Counted from the first letter of the stretch, positions 18,261 through 26,272 are shown. The stretch: 64,000 nucleotides of DNA from Ruegeria sp. ANG-R (GCF_000813985.1 NZ_JWLJ01000001.1:422453-486452); one strand, 5' to 3'. Notes: generated by a model from the sequence alone, not told the origin. Translations and numbers: made by a program.

Positions 18261-18356
18261 GTCGTACTTTTGTCGTACCTATTTGCAATATTGCCGCGCA
18301 AGCTCCTGTCCTGAATGCGTTTCTTGAGTCGTACCAAGTAGCCCCAAAAGTCGTAC
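18261..18356. repeat. Four GTCGTAC repeats next to attL (candidate integrase arm sites)
   Basis: GTCGTAC occurs at 18261-18267, 18272-18278, 18328-18334 and 18350-18356. The outer copies share the longer AAGTCGTACTT form and the inner ones GTCGTACC. All are in one orientation within 100 bases just inside attL, as expected of integrase arm-type or excisionase sites. No other feature explains them. Confidence 0.6.
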
Positions 18357-18401
18357 TTATTATGGGTGGGATGATACGGCACTGTCGGTACTTCGAAAAC
18401 G

Positions 18402-18431
18402 AAAAGGCCGCGCTTTTGTGCGCGGCCCTTT
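18402..18431 (-). terminator. Terminator of the leftward early operon
   Basis: A perfect 8-bp GC stem (GGCCGCGC with GCGCGGCC, 18406-18413 and 18420-18427) with a 6-base loop. On the minus strand it is followed by TTTTCGTTTTC. It ends the leftward transcript just after the last gene, before the integration end. Confidence 0.85.
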
Positions 18432-18453
18432 GCGGTTGATGGTTTTGCGTTGC

Positions 18454-18708
18454 CTAGCCCGGTTCGATCCACTGCGCAGCTGCAATGGCTTGTGAGACCA
18501 GATTGGCGTCGAATGTGGCGCGCTGACCGTCAATTTCAACGTGAAGGACGCACACAGCTGAGTTGCTGATTTTCTTCGCGCTGCGAACCTCAATTTTTGC
18601 AGGTTCCCCGTTCGTCGGCGACACTTCGACAGTGGCGGTGATGAAGTTGGGATCAAGTTCGTATGAAGGCTTCGCGATCATTGCTTTTGATTGTTCAGTA
18701 TCGACCAT
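18454..18708 (-). CDS. Hypothetical phage protein
   Basis: From the ATG at 18708, which follows GAGGAACCAGCC, the protein has 84 residues; a frame start at 18738 is possible. Last gene of the leftward operon. It has beta-rich composition (ITATVEVSPTNGEPAKIEV) and no recognised domain. Confidence 0.6.
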   Translation of the reverse strand: MVDTEQSKAMIAKPSYELDPNFITATVEVSPTNGEPAKIEVRSAKKISNSAVCVLHVEIDGQRATFDANLVSQAIAAAQWIEPG

Positions 18709-18745
18709 GGCTGGTTCCTCATTGTTTGTTTGGATCATTTATCTG

Positions 18746-19366
18746 CTATTCAGCTGCAATCGCAGGCGACGTTACAGAAAAGTCCCAACTGTGGACGCGC
18801 ATCAGATAGCCCATCGCCTCTGGTGTGATGGATGGTTTGTTTTCGTCTTGGGTCTGGTTTTCTCTCAGGTGCAGCACAACGCCAAGCGACTCGGCCATGG
18901 CATCGATGTTCGAGAAATCCCAAAATTCCGTTCCTAGATCCGGTCGAATATAAACTGCCTGAGATTTTCGGTTCTCGGGCATGGGATGGCGGACGCTGTA
19001 GGCAGGCCAGAAACGGCCAAACCCTGCACGGTCATACGGCGACGTGAATGTGACTTCATTTTCCAGCAACCATTCCGAGAACGGGCGCTCTACGCTTTGG
19101 CGCATTGTTTTGACAAAGGCTGGATCGTGTTGCCCGCCGCCAAAATCGCCCAGGAATTTGTAAAGCGACCAAAGCCGGTCGATAGGGTTTCTCACGATGC
19201 CTACTCTGCGCCATGTGTCGTAACCCAGAGGAATGCCGTCGGCTTCCATGTGACGATAGACCTGCATCGCCATCGAGTATCTGGCTAGGAGTGCTTTGCG
19301 CAGGCTGCTGCTGCCTGTACGCGGCGGCAAAATTACGACGGTCGAGATTTCAGGAACTAACAGCAT
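18746..19366 (-). CDS. Sulfotransferase-family protein
   Basis: The protein has 206 residues. It has the PAPS-binding P-loop LPPRTGSSSLRKAL (residues 13-26) and the second binding segment VGIVRNPIDRLWSLYKFL (R59 and S67 region), both typical of the sulfotransferase superfamily. No membrane segment is seen. The acceptor is unknown; possible roles are modifying host surface glycans or a metabolite, that is, lysogenic conversion. It is shorter than most members (250-300 residues), so the acceptor-binding C-terminal part is reduced. Confidence 0.75.
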   Translation of the reverse strand: MLLVPEISTVVILPPRTGSSSLRKALLARYSMAMQVYRHMEADGIPLGYDTWRRVGIVRNPIDRLWSLYKFLGDFGGGQHDPAFVKTMRQSVERPFSEWLLENEVTFTSPYDRAGFGRFWPAYSVRHPMPENRKSQAVYIRPDLGTEFWDFSNIDAMAESLGVVLHLRENQTQDENKPSITPEAMGYLMRVHSWDFSVTSPAIAAE

Positions 19367-19644
19367 TACCCGGTCCTTTGTGGTCGGCGATTGATGGTTA
19401 TCATCGCGAGTTCTCGCATGGTGATTTCTTTCGCCCCAGCCTTTACGGCCAGCGCGCGCTTACTCATTGCGATGTCGAAATGCTCTTGATGTGTGCCGGG
19501 GTCCTGTAGCCACTTTCGCGCAACCCCGATCCTGTCAGCCATCGCCAAAAGTTCTTCGGTGCTGTCGGCAATCATGTGGCACATTTTCATCCTGCCAAAC
19601 TGACCCATCGGGGATTTATGCATGTCGTCTACATATACGGTCAT
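19366..19644 (-). CDS. DUF4031 protein
   Basis: The protein has 92 residues and starts MTVYVDDMHKSPMGQFGRMK, followed by CHMIADSTEELLAMADRIGV and a WLQDPGTHQEHFDI segment, the DUF4031 pattern. Members are common in phages and actinobacteria; biochemical function unknown. The stop overlaps the first base of the sulfotransferase start. Confidence 0.75.
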   Translation of the reverse strand: MTVYVDDMHKSPMGQFGRMKMCHMIADSTEELLAMADRIGVARKWLQDPGTHQEHFDIAMSKRALAVKAGAKEITMRELAMITINRRPQRTG

Positions 19645-19653
19645 GGGCCTTCC

Positions 19654-19893
19654 TTACCGCCACCAATCCGGCTTCGGGAACCGGCTGGTAAATGTGATTT
19701 TTTGTTCCCCCCAATCCTCAATCTCTTCGGCATCCGGCCAGTGTGATTCGGAGGTTAGGGTTTGAAGGTTCGGGGCATATGCGACGACAACGGTGTGAGT
19801 GTCGTTACAGCCCGTAATCCAGAATGGAGCGATCGGCGGGAACTGCATTGGTCGTCCATCGTCGCCGGGTATTAGAAAGCGGTATCGGTTCAT
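19654..19893 (-). CDS. Hypothetical phage protein
   Basis: The protein has 79 residues, rich in Trp and Pro, with a strong AAAGGAAACC site upstream. Overlaps the preceding gene by 4 bases (ATGA). Several aromatic residues suggest a small compact fold; no family recognised. Confidence 0.6.
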   Translation of the reverse strand: MNRYRFLIPGDDGRPMQFPPIAPFWITGCNDTHTVVVAYAPNLQTLTSESHWPDAEEIEDWGEQKITFTSRFPKPDWWR

Positions 19894-20135
19894 TGGTTTC
19901 CTTTGTCGCTCCCTTGAATTTCAGCGACCAGCCGGTCCCCTGCTTCATTGAAAAAGTAAGCTGTATCGCCCTCTTCCAGCGTGTCGGATGCGTGTTCGAC
20001 TGGACCTATGGTCATCAGTGCATTTGAGTGCAGCAGGTCGAGATCATCCATTTCGCACCGGTCGCAACCGCTCGTGAGGATGGAAGAAACGCGCTTGGCT
20101 GCAGCGATCACTTCGGGTGGGTACATATTCGCCAT
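19890..20135 (-). CDS. Hypothetical phage protein
   Basis: The protein has 81 residues with a GAAAGGAACC ribosome site. It has a CDRCEMDD segment, but only one CxxC, so not a full zinc ribbon. The function is unknown. Confidence 0.6.
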   Translation of the reverse strand: MANMYPPEVIAAAKRVSSILTSGCDRCEMDDLDLLHSNALMTIGPVEHASDTLEEGDTAYFFNEAGDRLVAEIQGSDKGNQ

Positions 20136-20150
20136 GTCGGTTCCTTTCGG

Positions 20151-20384
20151 TTATAGCCTTACGGCCTTGATTAGCTTGATGTGGCTGATGCACTGGGGGC
20201 AGGTAATGCCGCCGCGCTTGACGCGTTTTGTTTTGGCGACTGCGTTACCCTCGCCATCGCCGAAATACTCGGCAGTGCAAAATCTCTGATCGCCATCGGC
20301 GTAGGGGGTCACAAGGCACCAAACCTGCTCATCATCAGGGATGCAGTCACCGTCATCGTCGCGTATGAGTTTGCAAAGCAGCAT
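20151..20384 (-). CDS. Small cysteine-containing phage protein
   Basis: The protein has 77 residues preceded by AGAGGAACC. It ends in an ITCPQCISHIKLIKAV stretch, a CxxC pair; with two earlier cysteines (MLLCK, VWCLV) it might bind zinc. No family recognised. Confidence 0.6.
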   Translation of the reverse strand: MLLCKLIRDDDGDCIPDDEQVWCLVTPYADGDQRFCTAEYFGDGEGNAVAKTKRVKRGGITCPQCISHIKLIKAVRL

Positions 20385-20395
20385 CGCCGGTTCCT

Positions 20396-20596
20396 CTATT
20401 CATGATTTCGGGGTTGTGGAATTTGCTCAGCGAAAAGGAAGGCAGAGCCAAGCTTTTCAAATGTCAGGCCGACGAACTTTGGACTGCCCACAATTCGCCA
20501 GCCTTGTGAACTTTCAAAAACAGTCCATGCACCGAACTTCCAGTACGGGTTTGGTCGCATGATAGACCAATTTCTAGGCACGTATTCCCAAGTCAT
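20396..20596 (-). CDS. Hypothetical phage protein
   Basis: The protein has 66 residues, from the ATG at 20596 after GAAAGGAACC. Contains the sequence WTVFESSQGWRIVG, a short beta-meander pattern seen in small phage proteins. Function unknown. Confidence 0.55.
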   Translation of the reverse strand: MTWEYVPRNWSIMRPNPYWKFGAWTVFESSQGWRIVGSPKFVGLTFEKLGSAFLFAEQIPQPRNHE

Positions 20597-20610
20597 CGCA
20601 CGGGTTCCTT

Positions 20611-20898
20611 TCAGTCCAGTTGGTCTGTGTAGCCTTCGTCGTAGGCTACAGCGCCCCAGAATTTCCCGTTCCATTCCTCAATCTCAGGCGAATGGTCGTG
20701 CAGAAAGCCAAAGTAGGTGGGGGCCTCTTCGTCGTCGCGTGGGCACTCATATTCACCACTTGGCAGCTGCGTTGGTCTGCATTTCTGGCTGGCCTCTTTA
20801 ACCGTCACAGCGCCGCACCGGGGGCAAGGTGAGCGCGCCCATTCCCTTTCGGGCTTGGGGTTATCGGTCCGCCATTGTTCCCAGTTCAAGCGTCCCAT
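20611..20898 (-). CDS. Hypothetical phage protein with CxxC
   Basis: The protein has 95 residues with SPCPRCGAVT near residue 24 and cysteines at KCRP and YECP, a possible zinc ribbon. The C-terminus is acidic and aromatic. Its start is overlapped by the end of the short gene at 20886-21056. Confidence 0.55.
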   Translation of the reverse strand: MGRLNWEQWRTDNPKPEREWARSPCPRCGAVTVKEASQKCRPTQLPSGEYECPRDDEEAPTYFGFLHDHSPEIEEWNGKFWGAVAYDEGYTDQLD

Positions 20899-21056
20899 CG
20901 CGCGTCCTTTTGCTTTTTGACGATCTGGAAGTCCCGATGCAGCCGCGAACCGCGCTTGATGTAGTGGATTTTCAGGGGGCCAAGGTGCAGCCTGACGCCG
21001 CTGAAAAACTCAATCCCGACTGTCCACGATTCCCACTCCAAATTTGTCCAAAACAT
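20886..21056 (-). CDS. Short hypothetical phage protein (56 aa)
   Basis: A 56-codon frame starts at the ATG at 21056, after AAAGGTTCAGG, and ends in TGA at 20886, overlapping the next gene by 13 bases. The protein begins MFWTNLEWESWTVGIEFFSG and is basic at its C-terminus (KKQKDARW). It fills an otherwise empty 170-base gap between tightly packed genes with matching strand, so I count it as real. Confidence 0.5.
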   Translation of the reverse strand: MFWTNLEWESWTVGIEFFSGVRLHLGPLKIHYIKRGSRLHRDFQIVKKQKDARWDA

Positions 21057-21068
21057 GGGCCTGAACCT

Positions 21069-21866
21069 TTAGGATGACGCCAGCATGGGCAGTGAATTGT
21101 TCGAGATGGCGCGCATCAGATCGGCCTCTTCGAACGTAGCGTTTTGGATCATGCGCGACAGCTGCGCCATGCCGATCAGGAGTTTGTAGAAGAACTCAGC
21201 CGCTTCGTCGGTGTACGGCATTTCCCTGCAGTTCTTGGGAAGCTCAAATGAAACCCAGCCGTTGAGGCGCTGCGCCGGGTTTTCGCCGCCCAGATGGCTG
21301 CCCCCTGCATAGTATTCGCTGTATGTTACTTTCTCGGCTTCACCGTAGGTTTCGGTGCGCTTTGTCAGTGCTTTCGCGCCGATGGTCAGAGAGTAGCCAC
21401 CCTTCGCGGGATTGATCGCGTGGTGTCCGCCGAACATGCTGTTTCTGCTCGTGCCTTGGTCTGCCCACTGGCCGTCCCTGTCTGAGCTACCCGGAACTGA
21501 GTCGGCAAAGTATCCATTTGGAACAATCGTGCCGTCAGATTTTTCCCAGAATGCGACGTGACTTTCGATGTTGTACCGTATGACATGCTCTTCCCTCACA
21601 TCGGGTGAAAAGGCGGACGTGATGCCCTTGCTCAGAGCTTGATGCAGGGTGTTGAAGGATGGGGCAAAAAGTTGACGTTTCGCGCCTCGGCGGCGTACTT
21701 CACACGTCGCGCCGTTATATGTGCCGCCAGTTTGGAAAAAGACCAAGGCACACTCGGGGACATTGCAATAGAATTCGCCATCTGAGTTGACCAGAATTTC
21801 AACCGGGGTCGAGTGCCACTTTCCTGCCGACTCCACGTCGATTATTACCGTTTTGACTTTGGGCAT
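21069..21866 (-). CDS. Hypothetical phage protein (265 aa)
   Basis: The start is the ATG at 21866 preceded by CGAGGAACAATTC; an upstream in-frame extension to 21947 would overlap the neighbouring gene. The first part (MPKVKTVIIDVESAGKWHST) looks like a beta sandwich with Cys-rich segments (FYCNVPEC). The central part is Gly/Ser/Thr rich. I do not recognise the family. Confidence 0.65.
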   Translation of the reverse strand: MPKVKTVIIDVESAGKWHSTPVEILVNSDGEFYCNVPECALVFFQTGGTYNGATCEVRRRGAKRQLFAPSFNTLHQALSKGITSAFSPDVREEHVIRYNIESHVAFWEKSDGTIVPNGYFADSVPGSSDRDGQWADQGTSRNSMFGGHHAINPAKGGYSLTIGAKALTKRTETYGEAEKVTYSEYYAGGSHLGGENPAQRLNGWVSFELPKNCREMPYTDEAAEFFYKLLIGMAQLSRMIQNATFEEADLMRAISNNSLPMLASS

Positions 21867-21885
21867 GAATTGTTCCTCGTGGTGT

Positions 21886-22242
21886 TCAGAAGTTGTAGGT
21901 CTCAGTTGTTCTCTGAACCGCGTCCATTCCTGCAACATCGATTTCACAGTGATCCAAGATGTGTTTTAGGTGATCGCGCTTAGCCCGTAGGTGATCCATG
22001 GGTGTGATTTTCCAAGACTCGTCCCCACTGTACCGGGTGTAAAACTCGGTCGAGGCAATCTTGTCGTAATAGGCATCTTTCGATCTGGCTATTTCGACTC
22101 TGAAATGATCCACATGACCGGAGAATTCGGCAAATACACAATATTCCGTCGTGCTGTTTACCCAATACGCAAGCATCATAATCTCGGCGATGATTGCGCC
22201 TCGCTCAGCAACCAAGTCTTGTTCGTCTAAATCCAAAGGCAT
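21886..22242 (-). CDS. Hypothetical phage protein
   Basis: The protein has 118 residues, acidic, mostly alpha-helical by appearance, with an AAAAGGAACC ribosome site. No known domain. Confidence 0.6.
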   Translation of the reverse strand: MPLDLDEQDLVAERGAIIAEIMMLAYWVNSTTEYCVFAEFSGHVDHFRVEIARSKDAYYDKIASTEFYTRYSGDESWKITPMDHLRAKRDHLKHILDHCEIDVAGMDAVQRTTETYNF

Positions 22243-22258
22243 GTTTGAGGTTCCTTTT

Positions 22259-22519
22259 CTATCCGTACATTTGCTTAAATTCCCGCTGGGCTTCGGCCCT
22301 GCGCGTGTCGAGATAGTCGGCTAAGTCCTGCAGGTGCACGCCCTTCGCGCTCTTCTGGCTGGCCTCAATACTGACCAAGGGTAGGGGCAGCTGGCCCTCT
22401 CGGACTTTCCGCAGCAATTTCATTTCCGTCAGGTGCGGAAAGAAATCGGCGCAAACCTTTTTGACGGGGATAATGGGTTGACCTTCATAGCGGGCCATCA
22501 AAAGAAATGCGGTGTTCAT
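22259..22519 (-). CDS. PrtN-like (pyocin activator) DNA-binding protein
   Basis: The protein has 86 residues. The N-terminus MNTAFLLMARYEGQPIIPVK and the KVCADFFPHLT / LLRKVREGQLPLPLVSIEASQKSAKGVHLQDLADYLDTR pattern match the PrtN family. In Pseudomonas aeruginosa PrtN turns on pyocin genes. Here it is co-transcribed with replication genes and overlaps the SNF2 gene by 4 bases (ATGA), so it may activate another phage promoter. The start ATG is inside GAATGAACACC. Confidence 0.8.
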   Translation of the reverse strand: MNTAFLLMARYEGQPIIPVKKVCADFFPHLTEMKLLRKVREGQLPLPLVSIEASQKSAKGVHLQDLADYLDTRRAEAQREFKQMYG

Positions 22520-24165
22520 TCATCGTCCTCCCGGCCAAGGACTGCCTTAGCAAGTCTGCGAATTCGGGTGTCGTCTTGGTGTTTCGCCTCGTAACCCTTC
22601 ATCGGGTCCACGATGCCCCGGCTCTGGTCAGCTTTGACGCCCAGCATGTCCATGATGACGGGATCGCTGCCGCCGCTGGTGTGCAGGTAGTGGGCCGTCA
22701 CCTGCTTGGTCTGGCCGGGGCGGCGCAACCTGCCGATGACTTGCTTGTGGACCTGCGGCGACCAGTCGAGTTCGCCGAACACCACTTCGTTGCAGTATTC
22801 CTGCAGGCCGTCTAAGCCCGCACCTGAGCGCAGGGAAATGGCGATGACGCGGGAATTGCCCGTGGTGAAGGCTTTGACGTTTCTGCGCTTGGCTGCGGCG
22901 GTCTCTGAGCCGGTGTAGAGAACCGGGTTGTGGTGCGCCAAGGCGCTCATCCATTTTTCGTAAACATCCCGGTGCCAGCCCGCCAGCAGTACCCGTGGGC
23001 TGTCCTGCAGCAGCATATCGACATAAGCGGCAACCGCGTCCGCCTTGGCGACACCGGTCAGCAGGCGCATTTTCATGTCCAGTTCACGGGCGGCTTTGCC
23101 TGCTTTGACAAAACTGCCTTCAAGCACGGTCAGAGCCAGTGTCTTGAACAGGTCTTCGGCTTCGTCGGCTGCGCCGTCGTTCCACTCCACTTCCCAGTCA
23201 ACGGTGTTGAGCGGCGGGATTTCAGCCGCGACCGAGGCGTCGTGTTCGGTGCGGCGCAGGAAATAACCTTTGTCGCGCAGGTAGGTTCCCAATGCATCGG
23301 GGTCTCTGACGGTTTTGCTCCACCCGCACCATTCGCGCATGAATTCATCTCGGTTGCCGAGCATGTTGGGTTCAATGAACTGCATGACGTTAAAGATTTC
23401 GTCGCCGTAGTTGTAGATCGGCGTCGCGGTCAGGCCCAAGCGCACGGTGGCCTGACTTGATAGGATGCGGGCGGCATTGCCCTTTGCGGTTTCGTGACCA
23501 GTTCGCAGTTCTTGCGCTTCGTCGTAGATTGCCGTTTTGAAAAGGCCGGTGTTGATGATGTCGATCCACCCAGCAATGTTCGAGTAACGGAACACATACA
23601 AATCTGCGACCGGCAGGTCGTAAGGCTTGGTGCCCTTGATGACGTGCACGCGAAGGTGGGTGAATTCATGGGCGCGTTCGGCCCATTGGTCGGCAAGGTG
23701 TGCCTGCACAACTACAGCTGCGGGCAGGGGTGCCCCGCTGGTCAGCGTGCAGAGCGCTGAAATCGTTTTGCCAAGCCCTAGATCGTCGCCCAGCAGCAGG
23801 CTGGGGTTCTGGATCGTCACAGCTGCCGCCTGCTTTTGATAATTATAAGGCTGCTTTCCGTCACAGAACCCAGCGGTTTCGCCGGGTGTCCAGCCGGGCA
23901 TCAGAATACGTTCGCGCTCAGCTGCTTTGGTGGTGAGCCGTTCGACGCCTTCAACCAAGATCGGGCCGTGATTGTGGTTCATGGGGTAGCGCTGCATGAA
24001 CCAATGTAGATCCGCGCGGTTCTCGTCTGTGTCACTCAGAAACAGTTCTGTCCCGTGTGCCGGTACTTTCGGGAAGAGGCGCTTGAAGGCGATGGCGACG
24101 TGCGGCTGCAGGTCGGAGATGCGCCACGCAGTCCCGTTGTAGTCAAGTGTGCCGTAAGCGTTCAT
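22516..24165 (-). CDS. SNF2-family DNA helicase/ATPase
   Basis: The protein has 549 residues. Walker A is LLLGDDLGLGKTISAL (residues 123-138), the Walker B box reads YDEAQELRTG (~215), motif III is RLGLTATPIYN and motif VI is VIGRLRRPGQTKQV. It is the single-polypeptide phage form (no extra C-terminal domains) seen in many temperate phage replication modules. It probably remodels DNA or protein-DNA complexes during replication or recombination. It overlaps the nuclease gene upstream by 4 bases. Confidence 0.92.
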   Translation of the reverse strand: MNAYGTLDYNGTAWRISDLQPHVAIAFKRLFPKVPAHGTELFLSDTDENRADLHWFMQRYPMNHNHGPILVEGVERLTTKAAERERILMPGWTPGETAGFCDGKQPYNYQKQAAAVTIQNPSLLLGDDLGLGKTISALCTLTSGAPLPAAVVVQAHLADQWAERAHEFTHLRVHVIKGTKPYDLPVADLYVFRYSNIAGWIDIINTGLFKTAIYDEAQELRTGHETAKGNAARILSSQATVRLGLTATPIYNYGDEIFNVMQFIEPNMLGNRDEFMREWCGWSKTVRDPDALGTYLRDKGYFLRRTEHDASVAAEIPPLNTVDWEVEWNDGAADEAEDLFKTLALTVLEGSFVKAGKAARELDMKMRLLTGVAKADAVAAYVDMLLQDSPRVLLAGWHRDVYEKWMSALAHHNPVLYTGSETAAAKRRNVKAFTTGNSRVIAISLRSGAGLDGLQEYCNEVVFGELDWSPQVHKQVIGRLRRPGQTKQVTAHYLHTSGGSDPVIMDMLGVKADQSRGIVDPMKGYEAKHQDDTRIRRLAKAVLGREDDE

Positions 24166-24524
24166 AGCGCGCCTCTTCCGACAGAGACGATGAACAAGGG
24201 CTTGTCGTTGATGCTTTCTGGCAGGCCCATTGTGGTGCCTGTGACTAGAATGAGTGACCGCAAATCGCGTGCTTCGCAGTAGCGTTTCAGCTGGCGGAAA
24301 GTGCTGCGTCGCGGGTATCGGGTTTTGACTTCGACGCCGATGTCGCCATCGACAAGAAAGTCGATGCGGTCGCCCGGCCCCAAGTGAAATTCACGCTCAT
24401 ACGGGATGGCGTGATCCTGCAGGTACTGTTCCAAAGCATCCTGCAGCTTTTGCTCGGTCGAGACCGGGAAGCGCACGCGCCGCAGCTGGGCGGTCAATAC
24501 TTCGGGGCGGATGGTGTCAGGCAT
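24162..24524 (-). CDS. PD-(D/E)XK-like nuclease (VRR-NUC type)
   Basis: From the ATG at 24524 the protein has 120 residues. The core is EQKLQDALEQYL...EREFHLGPGDRIDFLVDGDIGVEVKTRYPRR, with the catalytic D and ExK triad, followed by QLKRYCEARDLRSLILVTG. Partner of the SNF2 helicase downstream; adjacent helicase-nuclease pairs of this kind occur in phage replication modules. It overlaps the zinc-ribbon gene by 8 bases. Confidence 0.8.
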   Translation of the reverse strand: MPDTIRPEVLTAQLRRVRFPVSTEQKLQDALEQYLQDHAIPYEREFHLGPGDRIDFLVDGDIGVEVKTRYPRRSTFRQLKRYCEARDLRSLILVTGTTMGLPESINDKPLFIVSVGRGAL

Positions 24525-24732
24525 ATTGCTTCTGGCTCCAATAGTGTTTCCGGGCTTCGGCCAGCTGGATTTCGTAGACTTGGCGGACGGTGTAGGCGAT
24601 GCGGCCAGTGCCGTGGCAGTTGTTGCAGTCCAGACGCGCCGACCCATACACAGTGCGGTCGCGATCAGCTTCGCGCCGAAGTGCGCAGGCCGGGCAGTCT
24701 TCGCCGTTTCCGTGCAGGGATGGGTCGGGCAT
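24517..24732 (-). CDS. Small DnaJ-type zinc-ribbon protein
   Basis: The protein has 71 residues with two CxxC pairs, DCPACALRRE and LDCNNCHGTGRI. The second is the DnaJ cysteine-rich CxxCxGTG repeat. It is likely to bind one zinc. Function unknown; it sits between the beta clamp and the nuclease. Confidence 0.7.
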   Translation of the reverse strand: MPDPSLHGNGEDCPACALRREADRDRTVYGSARLDCNNCHGTGRIAYTVRQVYEIQLAEARKHYWSQKQYA

Positions 24733-24741
24733 GGCATCGGC

Positions 24742-25869
24742 TCAGAGGCGAACTGGCATCAAAATCCAGAAGGCTTTCGGGTCTTCTGATTTGATCCGGG
24801 CGGGGTCGCCAGCGCTTGCGAATTCGACCTTAATTTCCGGCGTCGCTTTCAGCTGTTCTGCAAGGTGTTTCAGGTCAAAGCCTATGTGGCTTTCGCCGTC
24901 TCCCTGCAGGGGCATGGAAACTTTGCCTCGGTTTATGTCTTCAAAGCTGATCGTTCCTGCGTTTGGGTCCAGTTTGACATGTTGGCGGAAGGCATGAGCA
25001 ATTGACCCGCACAGTTTCATCATTCGCAGGACCGGGGATTTGCTGAGCGAACAATGGCTGGTCGGCGTGTAGCCGGGAATGACCCGCGTGTAGTCCGGGT
25101 AGTTTCCGTCGATGCACTTCGAGAAAAGGTGCACATCTCCAAAATCAAAGGCTGCACGATCTTCGGTCAGTTTGATGTTGACCGGTTCGTTCCCTTTGGG
25201 TTTGCACATATGCAAGAGCAGATCGACGGTCTTGCTGGGAACGATGGTTCCCAGTTCACCCATGGCGTTGATTTCCGTGTCCACCACGCCAAGGCGATGT
25301 CCATCAGTGGTGACGGCGCGAAGATTCCCGCTGTCAGGGTCGCGCGTCAGAAATGCGCCGTTGAGATAATAGCGCGTTTCTTCCGTGCTGATACAGTGGC
25401 GTCCCAGATGAAACAGGCGGTGCAACTGAGTTTCGCTGGCAATTACGGTGTCTGCTTTTTCGATTTCATGGTCTTCACTGATCGTGCGCCACGGAAAGTC
25501 CTCGGGTGGGCTTATCAGGCGTTGCGTCGTTACAATATCGTCGGCTGTCATCGTCAAAATATCGTCTTCGAGAGACATGCCAATCGGACCAGATGCGCCG
25601 TCTGTGATGGCTGAGAGTGCACCGGCGGGTACTGCGCAAGCGAAGTCTTTGGAAACTTCGGCGGGCACTTTGAGGCGCAGATACAGGTCCAGATCAGAGG
25701 CAAGCATTGTCAGCGTTTGTGACCCGGCCTTCGCAATGATCTTGACGCAGCCGAGAACTGGTATCGTGTTGCGACGTTCGATCACAATAGCCGCTTTTTT
25801 CATGGCGGATTTCAGATCGGACGCTGCGATCAATGCGTGTGCTGCGGTGATGGGTGCCTGCATGTTCAT
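24742..25869 (-). CDS. dnaN: DNA polymerase III beta subunit (sliding clamp), phage-encoded
   Basis: The protein has 375 residues, full length for a bacterial beta clamp with three domains. Features include IVIERRNTIPVLGCVKIIA, LTMLASDLDLYLRLKVPAE, GAFLTRDPDSGNLRAVTTDGHRLGV and a C-terminal PARIKSEDPKAFWILMPVRL where the canonical end is a MPMR-like peptide. It encircles DNA and tethers polymerase. An encoded clamp implies that the phage recruits or replaces host replisome parts; no phage polymerase is visible. Confidence 0.93.
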   Translation of the reverse strand: MNMQAPITAAHALIAASDLKSAMKKAAIVIERRNTIPVLGCVKIIAKAGSQTLTMLASDLDLYLRLKVPAEVSKDFACAVPAGALSAITDGASGPIGMSLEDDILTMTADDIVTTQRLISPPEDFPWRTISEDHEIEKADTVIASETQLHRLFHLGRHCISTEETRYYLNGAFLTRDPDSGNLRAVTTDGHRLGVVDTEINAMGELGTIVPSKTVDLLLHMCKPKGNEPVNIKLTEDRAAFDFGDVHLFSKCIDGNYPDYTRVIPGYTPTSHCSLSKSPVLRMMKLCGSIAHAFRQHVKLDPNAGTISFEDINRGKVSMPLQGDGESHIGFDLKHLAEQLKATPEIKVEFASAGDPARIKSEDPKAFWILMPVRL

Positions 25870-25905
25870 GTCTCTTCCTCCGTCAGTGAGCCGCTTTGTT
25901 TGCGG

Positions 25906-26268
25906 TCAGTCGATGTAGTGTTCGCAGTGTTCCCAAGCCTTCTCGGCGGCAACGCTGTCGTGGTTTCGGATGGCTTTGCGCAGCCGGTTGAAGGCGTCGC
26001 GCTTGGTGCGGACTTTGGCGGCGCGGGCGATGGAGTTGGTTTCCCGACGTTCGGATACCCAGCCCATGACCTTGAATTTCAGGAAGTCGCCGATCTGTGC
26101 GGCGACACTGCAATGCGCCTTGGAGCGACCATAGGTGGTTACGTGTTCGCCACACGGGTCGGGCTCTTCGCCGACGCGTCGGGCGATAATCACTACTTGG
26201 TCGTAGCCAAAATCGTCGGCGACGCGCTTGGCGGCAGTGATCGGGATGGGCTTCATTGGGGTGTTCAT
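25906..26268 (-). CDS. Hypothetical phage protein
   Basis: The protein has 120 residues starting MNTPMKPIPITAAKRVADDFGYDQVVIIAR. The first part suggests a small alpha-beta domain and the C-terminus is helical and charged. Proteins with this start are common in alphaproteobacterial prophage replication modules, but function is unknown. Confidence 0.65.
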   Translation of the reverse strand: MNTPMKPIPITAAKRVADDFGYDQVVIIARRVGEEPDPCGEHVTTYGRSKAHCSVAAQIGDFLKFKVMGWVSERRETNSIARAAKVRTKRDAFNRLRKAIRNHDSVAAEKAWEHCEHYID

Positions 26269-26272
26269 CGCT

